From NCBI GenBank assembly GCA_027449605.1, contig DAIDLH010000116.1, forward strand, positions 51,809 to 115,808: DNA of 64,000 nucleotides. The letters run 5' to 3'. Below, piece by piece: positions 33,323 to 47,314 of the stretch. The notes beneath the pieces were generated by a model. That model saw nothing but the letters and a program-made list of their open reading frames with translations. It did no database searches and was not told where the DNA came from. This DNA comes from Candidatus Muproteobacteria bacterium. Lineage in GTDB: Bacteria > Pseudomonadota > Gammaproteobacteria > Acidiferrobacterales > Sulfurifustaceae. The position numbers and the translations under genes are program-made. Position 1 is the first letter of the stretch; each line of letters opens with the position of its first letter.

Positions 33323-33329
33323 GACGACG

Positions 33330-34709
33330 ATGCTGCACATCTACAACAGCCTCACTAAAAAGAAGGACCCTTTCACGCCCATCACGCCCGGCAAGGTGCG
33401 GATGTACGTCTGCGGCATGACCGTGTACGACTTCTGCCACCTCGGGCACGCGCGCGTGATGGTGGTGTTCGACATGGCGGCGCGTTACCTGCGCGCGCGC
33501 GGCAACGACGTGACCTACATCCGCAACATCACCGACATCGACGACAAGATCATCAGGCGCGCGCAGGAGAACGGTGAGGACATCGGCGTGCTGACGGCGC
33601 GTTTCATCCAGGCGATGAACGAGGACGCCGCCGCGCTCGGCGTGCTGCCGCCGGACGCCGAGCCGCGCGCCACGGTGCACATGCCGCAGATCCGGGACAT
33701 GATCGGCAAGCTGGTCGAGCGCGGTTTCGCCTACCAGGCGAAGAACCGCGACGTGTATTACCATGTGCGCAAGTTCCCGTCCTACGGCGCGCTGTCGGGG
33801 AAGACGCTGGACGAGCTCAAGATCGGCGCGCGCGTGGAAGTCGGCGAGGACAAGGAAGACCCGCTCGATTTCGTGCTGTGGAAGGCGGCCAAGCCCGGCG
33901 AGCCGCAGTGGGATTCGCCCTGGGGCGTCGGCCGGCCCGGCTGGCATATCGAATGCTCGGCCATGTCCACCGCCTGCCTCGGCAACCACTTCGACATCCA
34001 CGGCGGCGGCATGGACCTCAAGTTTCCGCATCATGAAAACGAAATCGCCCAGAGCGAGGCGGCCACCGGCGCGAAGTTCGTGAATACCTGGATGCACGTC
34101 GGGTTCGTGCGCCTGGACCAGGAGAAGATGTCGAAGTCGCTCGGCAATTTCTTCACGGTGCGCGAGGTGCTGAAAAAATACGACCCGGAGGTGGTGCGCT
34201 ATTTCATTCTCGGCAGCCATTACCGCAGCCCGCTTGATTACTCGGACGAGAACCTGCAAGGTGCCAAGGCCGCGCTGACCCGGTTGTACCTGGCGCTCAA
34301 GGACCTGCCGGCGGCGGAAGCGACGGACGCCGGGTACGAGCAGCGGTTCCACGCCGCCATGGACGATGACTTCAACACGCCCGGAGCGCTCGCGGTGCTG
34401 TTCGAGCTGGCGCGCGACATCAACAAGCTGCGCGAAGAGGACAATCCGGCCGCGGCGGCGCCGCTCGGCGCCGCCCTGCGCCGGTTGGGCGGCATCCTCG
34501 GCCTGCTCACACGCGAGCCGCAGGGGTTTTTACGCGCCGGCGCGGCCGACGGCCTGACCGACGAACAGATCGAAGCTTTGATCGCCCGGCGCACCGAGGC
34601 GCGCCGGAACAAGAATTGGGCGGAATCCGACCGCATCCGCGACGAATTGAAGGGCCAGGGAATCATCCTGGAAGACGCCGCCGGCCAATCCACCTGGCGG
34701 CGGCAGTAG
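33330..34709 (+). CDS. cysS: Cysteine-tRNA ligase
   Basis: [48 protein letters not shown]. Confidence 0.97.
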   Translation: MLHIYNSLTKKKDPFTPITPGKVRMYVCGMTVYDFCHLGHARVMVVFDMAARYLRARGNDVTYIRNITDIDDKIIRRAQENGEDIGVLTARFIQAMNEDAAALGVLPPDAEPRATVHMPQIRDMIGKLVERGFAYQAKNRDVYYHVRKFPSYGALSGKTLDELKIGARVEVGEDKEDPLDFVLWKAAKPGEPQWDSPWGVGRPGWHIECSAMSTACLGNHFDIHGGGMDLKFPHHENEIAQSEAATGAKFVNTWMHVGFVRLDQEKMSKSLGNFFTVREVLKKYDPEVVRYFILGSHYRSPLDYSDENLQGAKAALTRLYLALKDLPAAEATDAGYEQRFHAAMDDDFNTPGALAVLFELARDINKLREEDNPAAAAPLGAALRRLGGILGLLTREPQGFLRAGAADGLTDEQIEALIARRTEARRNKNWAESDRIRDELKGQGIILEDAAGQSTWRRQ

Positions 34710-34742
34710 TTTGAGGTGCCGTTTTCGCCGCTCTCGGCATCC

Positions 34743-34808
34743 ATGCCTCTCGCGGCATTAGTGCATCCATGCACGTCACTATTGACCCTGCGGGTACTTA
34801 TTAAGTAA
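34743..34808 (+). promoter_or_regulatory. Putative branched-chain amino-acid leader peptide (attenuator ORF) upstream of ilvB
   Basis: MPLAALVHPCTSLLTLRVLIK*: 9 of 21 residues are Leu/Val/Ile; followed by terminator hairpin and ilvBHC. Confidence 0.6.
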
Positions 34809-34837
34809 GTTCTTATTTTTAAACCGGCAAACGCTAA

Positions 34838-34877
34838 CGCCCGCGCGCCCGGTTTGGGGCTGGCGCGGGCTTTTTTA
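34838..34877 (+). terminator. Terminator/attenuator hairpin between cysS and ilvB
   Basis: GCCCGCGC-GCCCGGTTTGGGGCTG-GCGCGGGC-TTTTTTA; upstream AAACCGG can alternatively pair with the CCGGTTT in its loop. Confidence 0.75.
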
Positions 34878-35066
34878 TTCTCCGAGGAAATTGTGGAATT
34901 ATTGCGGTGGCATGAAACCATTTGAATCGTTCCGAAGGAAATTCGGGCACAAGACCTCGGGTTTGATCATGTTACGCCGCCGCAATAATTGGAAATCCTA
35001 ATGAATTTTTTGTTATTGACCCGGCATGACTCCTTCATCGTGAACACTATGCAGTAACAATGCGAT

Positions 35067-38361
<3,295 letters not shown>

Positions 38362-38368
38362 AAACCAA

Positions 38369-38454
38369 TTCACCGCAAAGACGCAAAGTACGCAAAGAAA
38401 ACCCAAGGGTTTCTGTATCTTTTAACTTTGCGCTCTTTGCGTCTTTGCGGTGAA
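38369..38454. repeat. Dispersed hairpin repeat family 'CCGCAAAG..TTTGCGG', copy 3
   Basis: ttcaccgcaaagacgcaaagtacgcaaagaaaa ... actttgcgctctttgcgtctttgcggtgaa. Confidence 0.88.
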
Positions 38455-38461
38455 TATTCTT

Positions 38462-39109
38462 ATGGCTAATAACCGTTACCCCATCCTCGCCCGCGAGGGC
38501 CGGTGGCACATGGCGCTCGCCGCGGGCGCGGCGCTGGCCGCGCACTATTTCGCCGGGTTCGCGTGGGCGCTGCCTTTCTGGATCGTTCTCGTCTTCATCG
38601 TCCAGTTCTTCCGCGATCCTCCCCGGCGCATTCCCGACGCCGCCGACGCGATCATCTGTCCCGCGGACGGGAAGGTGATCGCCTTGGGCGAGGTCGAGGA
38701 CCCCTACCTCAAGCGCCCGGCCAAACGCGTGAGCGTGTTCATGAACGTGTTCAACGTGCACTCGAACCGCAGCCCGGTGGCGGGAAAAGTCATGGAACGC
38801 TGGTACAGCCGGGGGAAATTCGTCAATGCCGCGCTCGACAAGGCCTCGCTCGACAACGAGCGCAACGCCCTGTGGATACGGACCGATGCAGGGCAGGACG
38901 TGGTGGTGGTGCAGGTTGCCGGTCTGATTGCACGGCGTATACTGTGTTATGTGCAGCCGGGCGAGCGGATCGCCCGAGGCGAGCGTTACGGCTTCATCCG
39001 TTTCGGTTCGCGCGTCGATGTTTATCTTCCGCGCGAGGCCCGGTTTGAAGTGTCCCTGGGCGATCGCGTGAAGGGCGCCGCGGACGTGATCGCCCGACTC
39101 GCGCCGTAA
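38462..39109 (+). CDS. psd: Phosphatidylserine decarboxylase proenzyme (short type)
   Basis: [28 protein letters not shown] processing-site region; followed by pssA. Confidence 0.93.
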   Translation: MANNRYPILAREGRWHMALAAGAALAAHYFAGFAWALPFWIVLVFIVQFFRDPPRRIPDAADAIICPADGKVIALGEVEDPYLKRPAKRVSVFMNVFNVHSNRSPVAGKVMERWYSRGKFVNAALDKASLDNERNALWIRTDAGQDVVVVQVAGLIARRILCYVQPGERIARGERYGFIRFGSRVDVYLPREARFEVSLGDRVKGAADVIARLAP

Positions 39110-39121
39110 GGCGCAGGAGAG

Positions 39122-39907
39122 ATGATGGAAAATCCTGAAGACGCACCCGAGGTCGAAGAGAAACGGCGACGTCGCGGGATATATATCCTGCCGAGCCTGT
39201 TCACCACGGCGAATCTTTTCGCCGGGTTCTTCGCCATCGTCCAGGCGATGAACGGAAGTTTCGAATACGCCCCGCTCGCCATTTTCATCGCCATGGTCCT
39301 GGACATGCTCGACGGCCGCATCGCGCGGCTCACGCACACCGAAAGCGACTTCGGTGCGCAATACGACAGCCTCGTGGACATGGTGTCTTTCGGGCTTGCC
39401 CCGGCGCTCGTCATGTACGAGTGGGCGCTGTCCGGCATGGGCAAGCTCGGCTGGCTCGCCGCCTTCATCTACACCGCCGGCGCCGGTCTGCGTCTGGCGC
39501 GGTTCAACACCCAGGTCGGCCTGCACGACAAACGCTATTTCCGCGGGCTGCCGAGTCCGGCCGCCGCCGCGCTCGTGGTCGGATTCGTCTGGGTGTTGCA
39601 CGCGAGCGGCGTCCCGGGACGGGATATCAGCATCGCCGCGCTGATCATCACCGTGATGGCCGGCGTGCTGATGGTCAGCAATATCCGCTATCGCAGCTTC
39701 AAGGACGTGGACCTGCGCGGGCGGGTGTCGTTCATGACCATCCTTGCGGTGCCGCTGGTTTTCGTGCTGCTGTTCCAGGATCCGCCGCAGGTGCTGTTCC
39801 TGACCTTCTTCGGCTATGCCGTGTCCGGGCCGGTGGCCATCCTGTTCCGGCGCTTGCACCGGGAGGAGAAGGATCAGCCCGAAAAGCATCACCCCCGGGG
39901 TACGTGA
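39122..39907 (+). CDS. pssA: CDP-diacylglycerol-serine O-phosphatidyltransferase
   Basis: YILPSLFTTANLFAGFFAIVQA; DMLDGRIARLTHTESDFGAQYDSLVDMVSFGLAPA. Confidence 0.96.
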   Translation: MMENPEDAPEVEEKRRRRGIYILPSLFTTANLFAGFFAIVQAMNGSFEYAPLAIFIAMVLDMLDGRIARLTHTESDFGAQYDSLVDMVSFGLAPALVMYEWALSGMGKLGWLAAFIYTAGAGLRLARFNTQVGLHDKRYFRGLPSPAAAALVVGFVWVLHASGVPGRDISIAALIITVMAGVLMVSNIRYRSFKDVDLRGRVSFMTILAVPLVFVLLFQDPPQVLFLTFFGYAVSGPVAILFRRLHREEKDQPEKHHPRGT

Positions 39908-39958
39908 TTCCCCGGCCCCCCGGTTTCATTTTACAGCCGTTTGATTTATGCTTTGATC

Positions 39959-40063
39959 ATGCACGCACGATTCGCCATTTCCTCCGGAATCGAAACGCCC
40001 CGCCCGGCGGCGTTGATCTGCGCGTCTGTCTCGCTTGCTGCACGACTGCTGCTGCGCCGCTAG
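39959..40063 (+). promoter_or_regulatory. Possible leu leader peptide upstream of leuA
   Basis: MHARFAISSGIETPRPAALICASVSLAARLLLRR*: CTG-CTG-CTG Leu triplet next to the stop, 145 nt before the leuA start. Confidence 0.4.
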
Positions 40064-40207
40064 GCGCAAACTGACCCCCCTTCCTGGCGAGGAACATAAT
40101 ACGCACCCAAGAACCTGTTTTTAACCCGCATGATCCGAAAAATCATGTTCGCGGTTATGAATGACAGGACGAGCGAAGCAGAGTTACATTTACGCAGAGA
40201 CAGGACC

Positions 40208-41755
40208 ATGAACGATCAATTGATCATTTTTGACACGACGTTGCGCGACGGCGAGCAAAGCCCCGGCGCGTCCATGACGCGCGAGGAGAAGGTGCGTATC
40301 GCCAAGGTGCTGGAACGCATGCGCGTCGACATCATCGAGGCCGGATTTCCCGTGGCCAGCCCCGGCGACTTCGAGGCGGTGCAGGCGGTGGCCCGGGAAG
40401 TGAAGGACAGCACCGTCTGCGCCCTGGCGCGCGCCGTGGAAAAGGACATCGACCGCGCGGCCGAGGCGATCAAGCCCGCGAAGCGCGGGCGCATCCACAC
40501 GTTCCTCGCCACCAGTCCGATTCACATGCAGCACAAGCTGCGCATGACACCGGACCAGGTGCTGGAACGGGCCGCGGCGATGGTCAAGCGCGCGCGCCAG
40601 TACACCGACGACGTCGAATTCTCGCCCGAGGACGCCGGCCGTTCCGAAATCGACTTCCTTTGCCGGGTGCTCGAAGCGGTGATCAAGGTCGGCGCGCGCA
40701 CGGTGAACATCCCCGACACGGTCGGCTACAACCTGCCGCACCAGTTCGGCGCGCTCATCAAGACGCTGCGCGAGCGGGTGCCGAATTCGGACCAGGCGGT
40801 CTTTTCGGTGCATTGCCACAACGACCTCGGGCTCGCCGTCGCCAATTCGCTGTCGGCGGTGTTGAACGGCGCGCGCCAGGTCGAGTGCACCATCAACGGT
40901 CTCGGCGAACGCGCCGGCAACGCCTCACTCGAGGAGATCGTCATGGCGGTGCGCACGCGCCGCGACATCTTCCCGTGCGACACGCGGCTCGACACCACCC
41001 AGATCGTGCCGGCGTCGCGTCTGGTGTCGAACATCACCGGCTTTCCGGTGCAGCCGAACAAGGCCATCGTCGGCGCCAACGCGTTCGCGCACGAATCGGG
41101 CATCCACCAGGACGGCGTCATCAAGAAGCGCGAGACCTACGAAATCATGCGCGCCGAGGATGTCGGCTGGACCGCGAACCGCATGGTGCTCGGCAAGCAT
41201 TCCGGGCGCAACGCCTTCAAAAGCCGGCTCAAGGAGCTGCGCATCGAGTTCAAGACCGAACAGGAATTGAACGCCGCCTTCGAGCGCTTCAAGGATCTCG
41301 CCGACAAGAAGCACGAGATTTTCGACGAGGATTTGCAGGCGCTGGTAACCGAGGCCGATCTCGAACAGGAGAACGAGCATTACCGCCTGGTGTCGCTCAA
41401 GGTCTGTTCGCAGACCGGCGAAACGCCGTTTGCCGACGTGACGCTGGCCGTGAACGGATCGGAACAGAAGGCCGGCGCCCCGGGCGGCGGGCCGGTGGAC
41501 GCGGCGTTCAAGGCCATCGACAGCGTCGTCGGCAGCCGCGGGCAGCTGCTGCTCTACTCGGTCAACAACATCACCAGCGGCACCGATTCGCAGGGCGAGG
41601 TGACGGTGCGGCTGGAAAAAGCCGGGCGGATCGTGAACGGTCACGGCGCGGACACCGACATCGTCATCGCCTCGGCCAAGGCGTATCTCAACGCGCTGAA
41701 CAAGCTGATCGTGCCGGCGGAGCGCACGCATCCGCAGGTGGATCAGCCGATATAA
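40208..41755 (+). CDS. leuA: 2-isopropylmalate synthase
   Basis: [44 protein letters not shown]. Confidence 0.97.
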   Translation: MNDQLIIFDTTLRDGEQSPGASMTREEKVRIAKVLERMRVDIIEAGFPVASPGDFEAVQAVAREVKDSTVCALARAVEKDIDRAAEAIKPAKRGRIHTFLATSPIHMQHKLRMTPDQVLERAAAMVKRARQYTDDVEFSPEDAGRSEIDFLCRVLEAVIKVGARTVNIPDTVGYNLPHQFGALIKTLRERVPNSDQAVFSVHCHNDLGLAVANSLSAVLNGARQVECTINGLGERAGNASLEEIVMAVRTRRDIFPCDTRLDTTQIVPASRLVSNITGFPVQPNKAIVGANAFAHESGIHQDGVIKKRETYEIMRAEDVGWTANRMVLGKHSGRNAFKSRLKELRIEFKTEQELNAAFERFKDLADKKHEIFDEDLQALVTEADLEQENEHYRLVSLKVCSQTGETPFADVTLAVNGSEQKAGAPGGGPVDAAFKAIDSVVGSRGQLLLYSVNNITSGTDSQGEVTVRLEKAGRIVNGHGADTDIVIASAKAYLNALNKLIVPAERTHPQVDQPI

Positions 41756-41763
41756 GAGAATCG

Positions 41764-41790
41764 CGGGGCGCAGTCATGCGCCCCGTTTTT
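41764..41790 (+). terminator. Rho-independent terminator after leuA
   Basis: CGGGGCGCAGTCATGCGCCCCGTTTTT. Confidence 0.9.
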
Positions 41791-41802
41791 CAGGGAGGTT
41801 GA

Positions 41803-42666
41803 TTGACAACTGGCGTGCGTAATCTGTGCGTGTGGCTGCTCTGCGGACTGGCCGTCGCAGTTTCTGTTTCCGCCGCGGCCGGCGAGCCCGCGCCGCCGGA
41901 GCATGTCGTTGCCGAGCCGGACTGGAAATTCCGCGTGGCGGCGGGAAATCTTCCCGGCGTCGACAATCTCGTCGTGACGCCCGACGGTTCGCTGTATGCC
42001 ACGCAGGAACTGCCGAACGGCGCGGGCAAGGTGATACGGCTGCATCGCGGCGAAATCAGCGTCGTGGCGCTCGGGTTCACCCGCTCGGACGGGCTTTTGT
42101 TGCGCGGGAAACAGCTGTTCATCACCGAGGAGATTCCCGACGGCCGCGTGCTGGAATTCGATCTGGTCTCGAAAAATCAGCGCGTGCTCGCCACGCTGCA
42201 CAGCCCCGAGGGAATCGACACGCTTCCCGACGGCGCGCTCGTGGTGTCGGAAGACAACATCAACGGCCGGTTGTTGCGCGTGTCCCGCGACGGGAAGCGT
42301 GCGCCGGAAGTGATCCTGGGCGGACTGAACCGGCCGGAAGGTTTGGCGGTCAAACCGGACGGCACGGTGATTTTCGCCGAGACCGCCACGGGGCGCGTGT
42401 TGTCCTTCCGGAATGGCGAGGTGAACGTGGTAGTGGACGATCTGGATGAACCGGACCAGGTGGAAATCGCGCCGGACGGGTCGTTGTGGATTACCGAGGA
42501 CACCGATGACGGACGACTGTTGCGGCTCAAGGACGGGGCATTGGAAACGGTTCTGTCGGGACTGCGTTCGCCGCAGGGCATGGCGTTTGGCGCCGATGGT
42601 TCGATATGGCTGGCCGAGCGCGGCCGTCAGCGGATACTGGCGATCCAGAGCAGTGACAGCCGCTGA
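41803..42666 (+). CDS. Secreted beta-propeller protein (SMP-30/NHL-like)
   Basis: TTG start, signal peptide, repeated PDGxLxxTE-type blades ([33 protein letters not shown]). Confidence 0.75.
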   Translation: MTTGVRNLCVWLLCGLAVAVSVSAAAGEPAPPEHVVAEPDWKFRVAAGNLPGVDNLVVTPDGSLYATQELPNGAGKVIRLHRGEISVVALGFTRSDGLLLRGKQLFITEEIPDGRVLEFDLVSKNQRVLATLHSPEGIDTLPDGALVVSEDNINGRLLRVSRDGKRAPEVILGGLNRPEGLAVKPDGTVIFAETATGRVLSFRNGEVNVVVDDLDEPDQVEIAPDGSLWITEDTDDGRLLRLKDGALETVLSGLRSPQGMAFGADGSIWLAERGRQRILAIQSSDSR

Positions 42667-42714
42667 CCGCCGCCTCGTCTTGTATTTCCATTCCTCTGCC
42701 GTATGCTTGGCAGC

Positions 42715-43512
42715 ATGAACGCGCTGGAGAATCGTGGCAGGGGCGCCGCGACCACGGACCAAAAGATGGAAATGCGACGCCGGCAATATCTGGACGCTCT
42801 CGGCATTACCCGCTGGGTGCCGCGGGGCATGAGTGAGCCGGCAGAATCCGTCGAGCCGCCGGAAGCCCGCGGCGTCATGACCGTGGTTCCGGCCGCACCG
42901 GTCGGTCTCAAGCAATCCTCGAATACGGAAATTATTTCCCGGGAATGGGCCGAGTTGGAAACCACGGTGCGCGGTTGCACCCAATGCTCCTTGCACGCCA
43001 CGCGCACGCAGACGGTTTTCGGTGTCGGTAATCGCCAAGCCCGGTGGATGTTCATCGGCGAGGCGCCGGGCGCCGACGAGGATCGTCAGGGCGAGCCGTT
43101 CGTGGGCCGCGCCGGACAACTGCTCAACGCGATCCTGTTTGCGATCGGACTGAAGCGCGAGGAAGTTTATATCGCCAACGTGCTCAAATGCCGGCCGCCG
43201 GGCAACCGCGATCCGCAGCCGGAAGAAGTCGCGCAGTGCGAGCCGTATCTCCTGCGTCAGATCGAGCTGATCAAGCCGCGCCTGATTGTCGCGCTCGGAC
43301 GGCACGCGGCGCACAGCCTGCTCAAGACCGAGGTGCCGCTGGGAAAACTCCGCGGGCAGCGATTGTCGTATCATGGCACGCCCCTGATCGTGACGTATCA
43401 CCCGGCTTATCTGCTGCGCAACCCGGCCGACAAGCGCAAGGTCTGGGACGATTTGTGCCTCGCCCGGAAAACGATGGCCTCGCTGACGGAGGCCGGGGAG
43501 CGGCAATCATGA
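42715..43512 (+). CDS. Family 4 uracil-DNA glycosylase
   Basis: [54 protein letters not shown]. Confidence 0.93.
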   Translation: MNALENRGRGAATTDQKMEMRRRQYLDALGITRWVPRGMSEPAESVEPPEARGVMTVVPAAPVGLKQSSNTEIISREWAELETTVRGCTQCSLHATRTQTVFGVGNRQARWMFIGEAPGADEDRQGEPFVGRAGQLLNAILFAIGLKREEVYIANVLKCRPPGNRDPQPEEVAQCEPYLLRQIELIKPRLIVALGRHAAHSLLKTEVPLGKLRGQRLSYHGTPLIVTYHPAYLLRNPADKRKVWDDLCLARKTMASLTEAGERQS

Positions 43513-43985
43513 GCGCCGTCGTCGCCGCACCGCAGCCGCAGTTGCGGCCCATGACCGGGCACGATCTGGAGGCGGTGCTCAAGGTCGAGAACCGGGCCTA
43601 CGAGTTTCCCTGGACGCTGCCGATTTTCCGTGACTGCCTGCGCGTGGGTTGTCAGTGTTTCGTTTACGAGGCGCCGCAGGGGATCATCGGCCACGGCATC
43701 ATGTCGGTCGCCGTGGGCGAATGCCATATTCTCAACATTTGCATGCACCCGGACCATCAGCGCCGCGGCCTGGGCGAGGGCATGGTGCAGTTCCTGCTCG
43801 ATCTGGCGCGTCAGAAGAAGGCGCGCATCGCGCTGCTCGAGGTGCGCATATCCAACGTCGCCGCCTACCGCCTGTACACCAAGCTCGGCTTCGACGAAGT
43901 GGGGATGCGCAAAGACTACTATCCCGCGCGCCACGGCCGCGAGGATGCGATCATCCTGGCGCGGGATCTGACCGTCGGTCGCTAG
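43509..43985 (+). CDS. rimI: Ribosomal-protein-alanine N-acetyltransferase
   Basis: GNAT: HILNICMHPDHQRRGLGEGMVQFLLDLARQKKARIALLEVRISNVAAYRLYTKLGF. Confidence 0.93.
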   Translation: MSAVVAAPQPQLRPMTGHDLEAVLKVENRAYEFPWTLPIFRDCLRVGCQCFVYEAPQGIIGHGIMSVAVGECHILNICMHPDHQRRGLGEGMVQFLLDLARQKKARIALLEVRISNVAAYRLYTKLGFDEVGMRKDYYPARHGREDAIILARDLTVGR

Positions 43986-44121
43986 GGAAGCTCTGATTAA
44001 GTCTCCCGTTCGCCCTGAGCTTGTCGAAGGGTGAACGGGAAAGACCGTAAATAACAGGTGATTCGTCCGCCCGTGGTTCGACAGGCTCACCACGAACGGA
44101 CTTGATCAGAGCTTCCCTAGG
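43983..44121. mobile_element. ~139-bp MITE-like element with ~21-bp terminal inverted repeats
   Basis: tagggaagctctgattaagtc ... gacttgatcagagcttcccta (one mismatch); contains two internal hairpins; possible CTA/TAG target duplication. Confidence 0.72.
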
Positions 44122-44132
44122 TCCGGTTCGCG

Positions 44133-44366
44133 TCAACCTTCGTCGATCATCTCGTCGGTCGGGTTGTCCAGATTCACCGACAGTTCGCTGGTCGGATGTT
44201 CCACCGGCAGCTCCAGATAAGCACGCCGGTTGTTTTCCGACTCGAAATAAATCGTGAGGCTGGTTTCATCGCTCCGGTGCCTCACGTAGGGTCGTTCGGC
44301 AACGTCAAAAAAATCCTTGCCGCTGATGGGGTCGGTTTTACAGACGCACGGAAATGCATGACACAA
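44133..44366 (-). CDS. Small conserved hypothetical protein
   Basis: CVCKTDPISGKDFFDVAERPYVRHRSDETSLTIYFESENNRRAYLELPVEHP; codirectional with the M48 protease gene. Confidence 0.55.
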   Translation of the reverse strand: MCHAFPCVCKTDPISGKDFFDVAERPYVRHRSDETSLTIYFESENNRRAYLELPVEHPTSELSVNLDNPTDEMIDEG

Positions 44367-44457
44367 GGATTATGGGGAACGCGGCTGACAATTCAATCCG
44401 GTGAAAAACAGGAGATTCCGCCGGGGACGTCCGGACGGAAAACGGAAAAAAGCGAAG

Positions 44458-45252
44458 CTAGGGCTTGCGATACTCCATTTCGGCCTGAGGGATCAGGCCT
44501 TCGATCTGGCGGATGCGCTGATCGTCGAGCGGATGGGTGCTGAGAAATTCGACCTGTTTGCCGCTTCCCTTTTTGTTGTTGTATTCAGCAAAGCGCTTCC
44601 AGAACGCCAGCGCTTCGCGCGGCGGATACCCGGCGCGCGCCATGTACAGCAGGCCGATACGATCCGCCTCCAGTTCCTGGCCGCGCGAATGCGGCAGCGC
44701 CACGCCGAGCGCGCTGCCGATGCCGTAGGCCTGTTGCAGCGCTACGCGGCTGGCCTCGGAGCGGCCCGTCGTCGCCTGTTCCAGGATCTGTCCGCCGAGT
44801 TGTATCAACATGCCTTCGGACATGCGCTCGGCGCCGTGACGCGCGACGGCATGCGCCACCTCATGTCCGATGACGGTGGCAAGTCCGGCGTCGTCCTTGG
44901 TGATGGGCAGGATGCCGCTGTACACGCCGACCTTGCCGCCCGGGAGACAGAAGGCGTTGGGCACGTCGGGCTTGTCGAACAGCACGAACTCCCAGCGCGC
45001 ATTGCGCAGCGGCGCGACTGCGGCGATGCGCTGACCGACGTGCTGCAATTGTGCATTCACCGCCGGGTCTTTGGAGATCGGCACCGATTTTTTCAGTTTC
45101 TCGAATTCCTGAAACCCGAGTTGCATTTCCTCGGCGGGGCTGACCAGGAGCAACTGCGAACGTCCGGTTTCCGGCACGGTGGCGCAGCCGGCCAGCAGGC
45201 TGCCCATTATCAGGGAGATAAAGAAGAGCGCGGTGGTTATGCGGTATGTCAT
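44458..45252 (-). CDS. M48 family metalloprotease lipoprotein
   Basis: Lipobox LLAGC; HEVAHAVARHGAERMSEGML zinc-protease motif. Confidence 0.93.
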   Translation of the reverse strand: MTYRITTALFFISLIMGSLLAGCATVPETGRSQLLLVSPAEEMQLGFQEFEKLKKSVPISKDPAVNAQLQHVGQRIAAVAPLRNARWEFVLFDKPDVPNAFCLPGGKVGVYSGILPITKDDAGLATVIGHEVAHAVARHGAERMSEGMLIQLGGQILEQATTGRSEASRVALQQAYGIGSALGVALPHSRGQELEADRIGLLYMARAGYPPREALAFWKRFAEYNNKKGSGKQVEFLSTHPLDDQRIRQIEGLIPQAEMEYRKP

Positions 45253-45448
45253 ATATTTCTTCCGTAGCTTACTTTGATGCGATATTGCGTGAAAATTTCC
45301 CGATGATTCCTTCCGGCCAGAGATGAATCTTCGTTTATTTTATCTGCTCCTTTCCATGGCGCCTAACGCTTGCCCGGCGGCGAACCAGCGCCACGATTAC
45401 GATAGAATGCCATGACGACAGGCTATATCGATTCCAGGGAGATGATGC

Positions 45449-45973
45449 ATGGCGGACAATAAAACGACTGTTTATCGCGGGAAAATCATCGACCTTTATC
45501 TGGAGTTGGTCACGCTTCCGAACGGCGTGAAAGCAGAACTCGAGATCATCCGCCACCCCGGAGGCGCCGCCGTGGTGGCCCTGGATGACGATAACCGCGT
45601 TTGTCTGTTGCGACAGTATCGGCACGTGGCCGGCGGCTGGCTGTGGGAATTACCCGCCGGAAAGCTCGATCCGGGCGAGCCGCCCGACGCGACCGCGCGG
45701 CGTGAATTGGAGGAGGAGGCCGGCCTGCGCGCGAGCCGTTGGGAGCCGCTGGGAAGCATCGTCAGTTCGCCCGGTGTGTTTACCGAAATCGTGCACCTGT
45801 TCCTGGCGCGGAATCTCGTTCCGGTGCCGGCCAATACCGAGGAACATGAACTCATCGAGGTTCATTGGGTTCCATTCACGGAGGCTCTGTTCCGCGCGCA
45901 GACCGGAGAGATCACCGACGCCAAGACGGTGATCGGTCTGTTCCGCGCCCACCGAATCGTTGCCGGCATCTAG
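45449..45973 (+). CDS. Nudix hydrolase (ADP-ribose pyrophosphatase type)
   Basis: GGWLWELPAGKLDPGEPPDATARRELEEEAGL Nudix box. Confidence 0.92.
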   Translation: MADNKTTVYRGKIIDLYLELVTLPNGVKAELEIIRHPGGAAVVALDDDNRVCLLRQYRHVAGGWLWELPAGKLDPGEPPDATARRELEEEAGLRASRWEPLGSIVSSPGVFTEIVHLFLARNLVPVPANTEEHELIEVHWVPFTEALFRAQTGEITDAKTVIGLFRAHRIVAGI

Positions 45974-45984
45974 GCGAGCGCCGG

Positions 45985-46953
45985 TCAGGCAACCGTCGCT
46001 TCCGCCTGGGTATTGAGCGTGCCGAGCCAGAAGGACAAATCCCGCTCCAGAAATTCCCCGGTCGGCATGTAGTGTGAGCCGTCGCAGGAAAAAGTCAGGC
46101 CTACGAGACCGTTCATGATGTTGATCGAACTCGACCGGAGGTAAATCGTTTCATCGGCGAAGCGCAGCGCCTTGAATTCATCGAGCACGTGCCGGATCTG
46201 TTCCGGGGTGACCTTGGCGTTCGCCGGATAGGGGCAGACCGGATAGGCGAGGCAGATGTCCGGGTTGATCATCTCGTCGATATTGTGCAGCCGGTAGTTG
46301 TAGGGATCGTCGAACAGCCACAGCGAACAGCGTCCGCTCGAGAAATGGATCTTGCTGTGAAACACGCCATGGTGCGACATGAGTCGGTGAATCAGGTCGA
46401 GCACCGCGTCGATATGCTGATCCAGCAGGCTCGGCGCGCGTTCCTGCATGAACACCGTCCCGCGCACCGCCGGATCGCCGCGGAACTGCTGCCAGCGCAT
46501 CGGCGGCGGGCTCAGGCGCTTGTCCTGGATCAGATCGGCCAGCGCGAAGTCGGCGGCGATGAAGCCGAGGAGCCGGTTGTCCTTGCTCACGGCCTGCAGG
46601 GCGGTGATGCACTGTTGGGGAACGTACTGGCTGAGATAGACCGACGAGAGCATCACGCCCTTGAACGGCAAATGATTCTTCAGGTACGGCCGCTGCGACA
46701 AATCCCGCCCGCGCCAGGAAGGATCGATTCCGCTGGCCTGCACCATGGACGAAACTTCGATGCCGTTGATGTCCCAGGCATAGAGCAGATGGCAGTGGGG
46801 GATCGTGCGTATCGCCTGATGCAGCACCTGATCGAGCGCATCGGCGTCGGACCATGCCCCGATGCAACGATCGCCGAGCTTTGCCATGGGTTCGCTGATG
46901 ACTTCGGCCAGCGCCGCCTTTTTGGCCAGGATGGCCTGCTGTATGGATGACAT
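45985..46953 (-). CDS. PDC-sensor/Cache-like domain protein without evident TM or output domain
   Basis: CHLLYAWDINGIEVSSMVQASGIDPSWRGRDLSQRPYLKNHLPFKGVMLSSVYLS...RLLGFIAADFALADL. Confidence 0.65.
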   Translation of the reverse strand: MSSIQQAILAKKAALAEVISEPMAKLGDRCIGAWSDADALDQVLHQAIRTIPHCHLLYAWDINGIEVSSMVQASGIDPSWRGRDLSQRPYLKNHLPFKGVMLSSVYLSQYVPQQCITALQAVSKDNRLLGFIAADFALADLIQDKRLSPPPMRWQQFRGDPAVRGTVFMQERAPSLLDQHIDAVLDLIHRLMSHHGVFHSKIHFSSGRCSLWLFDDPYNYRLHNIDEMINPDICLAYPVCPYPANAKVTPEQIRHVLDEFKALRFADETIYLRSSSINIMNGLVGLTFSCDGSHYMPTGEFLERDLSFWLGTLNTQAEATVA

Positions 46954-47299
46954 GGAGCGTCCTTTTGAATTCTGCGTTGTTAATGCGGTCCCTGGGGCGG
47001 TATTACAATCGTTCTGGATGCAGCGAGTGTAGTGGATAAAATGGCCGTTATTCTGTCCTGAAGGACGGTTCGGGCAACATGACGTTCCCGAGAAATTTTA
47101 TGTCGCCGACAGTGACACGTTCGTGACCGGCCAAACCCATCGCCGCGATGACCGACCGCGCCTGTCGCTTCAAATGCCCGGATTTGGCTTCGAGCACCCT
47201 ATGCGCCTTATATGTCACCCTCGTTCCTGGAATACCCTTGGTGCGTCAGGGTTTTCCGCCGGAATACAGCCAAAATTTCCGCCGGAATCGTCCAGTTTC

Positions 47300-47314
47300 T
47301 GGCATGTTCTTTGC
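47300..47314 (+). promoter_or_regulatory. Sigma-54 (-24/-12) type promoter
   Basis: TGGCAT-GTTCT-TTGC, GG and GC separated by 10 bp; two TTCCGCCGGAA dyads immediately upstream (47254-47264, 47277-47287). Confidence 0.6.
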
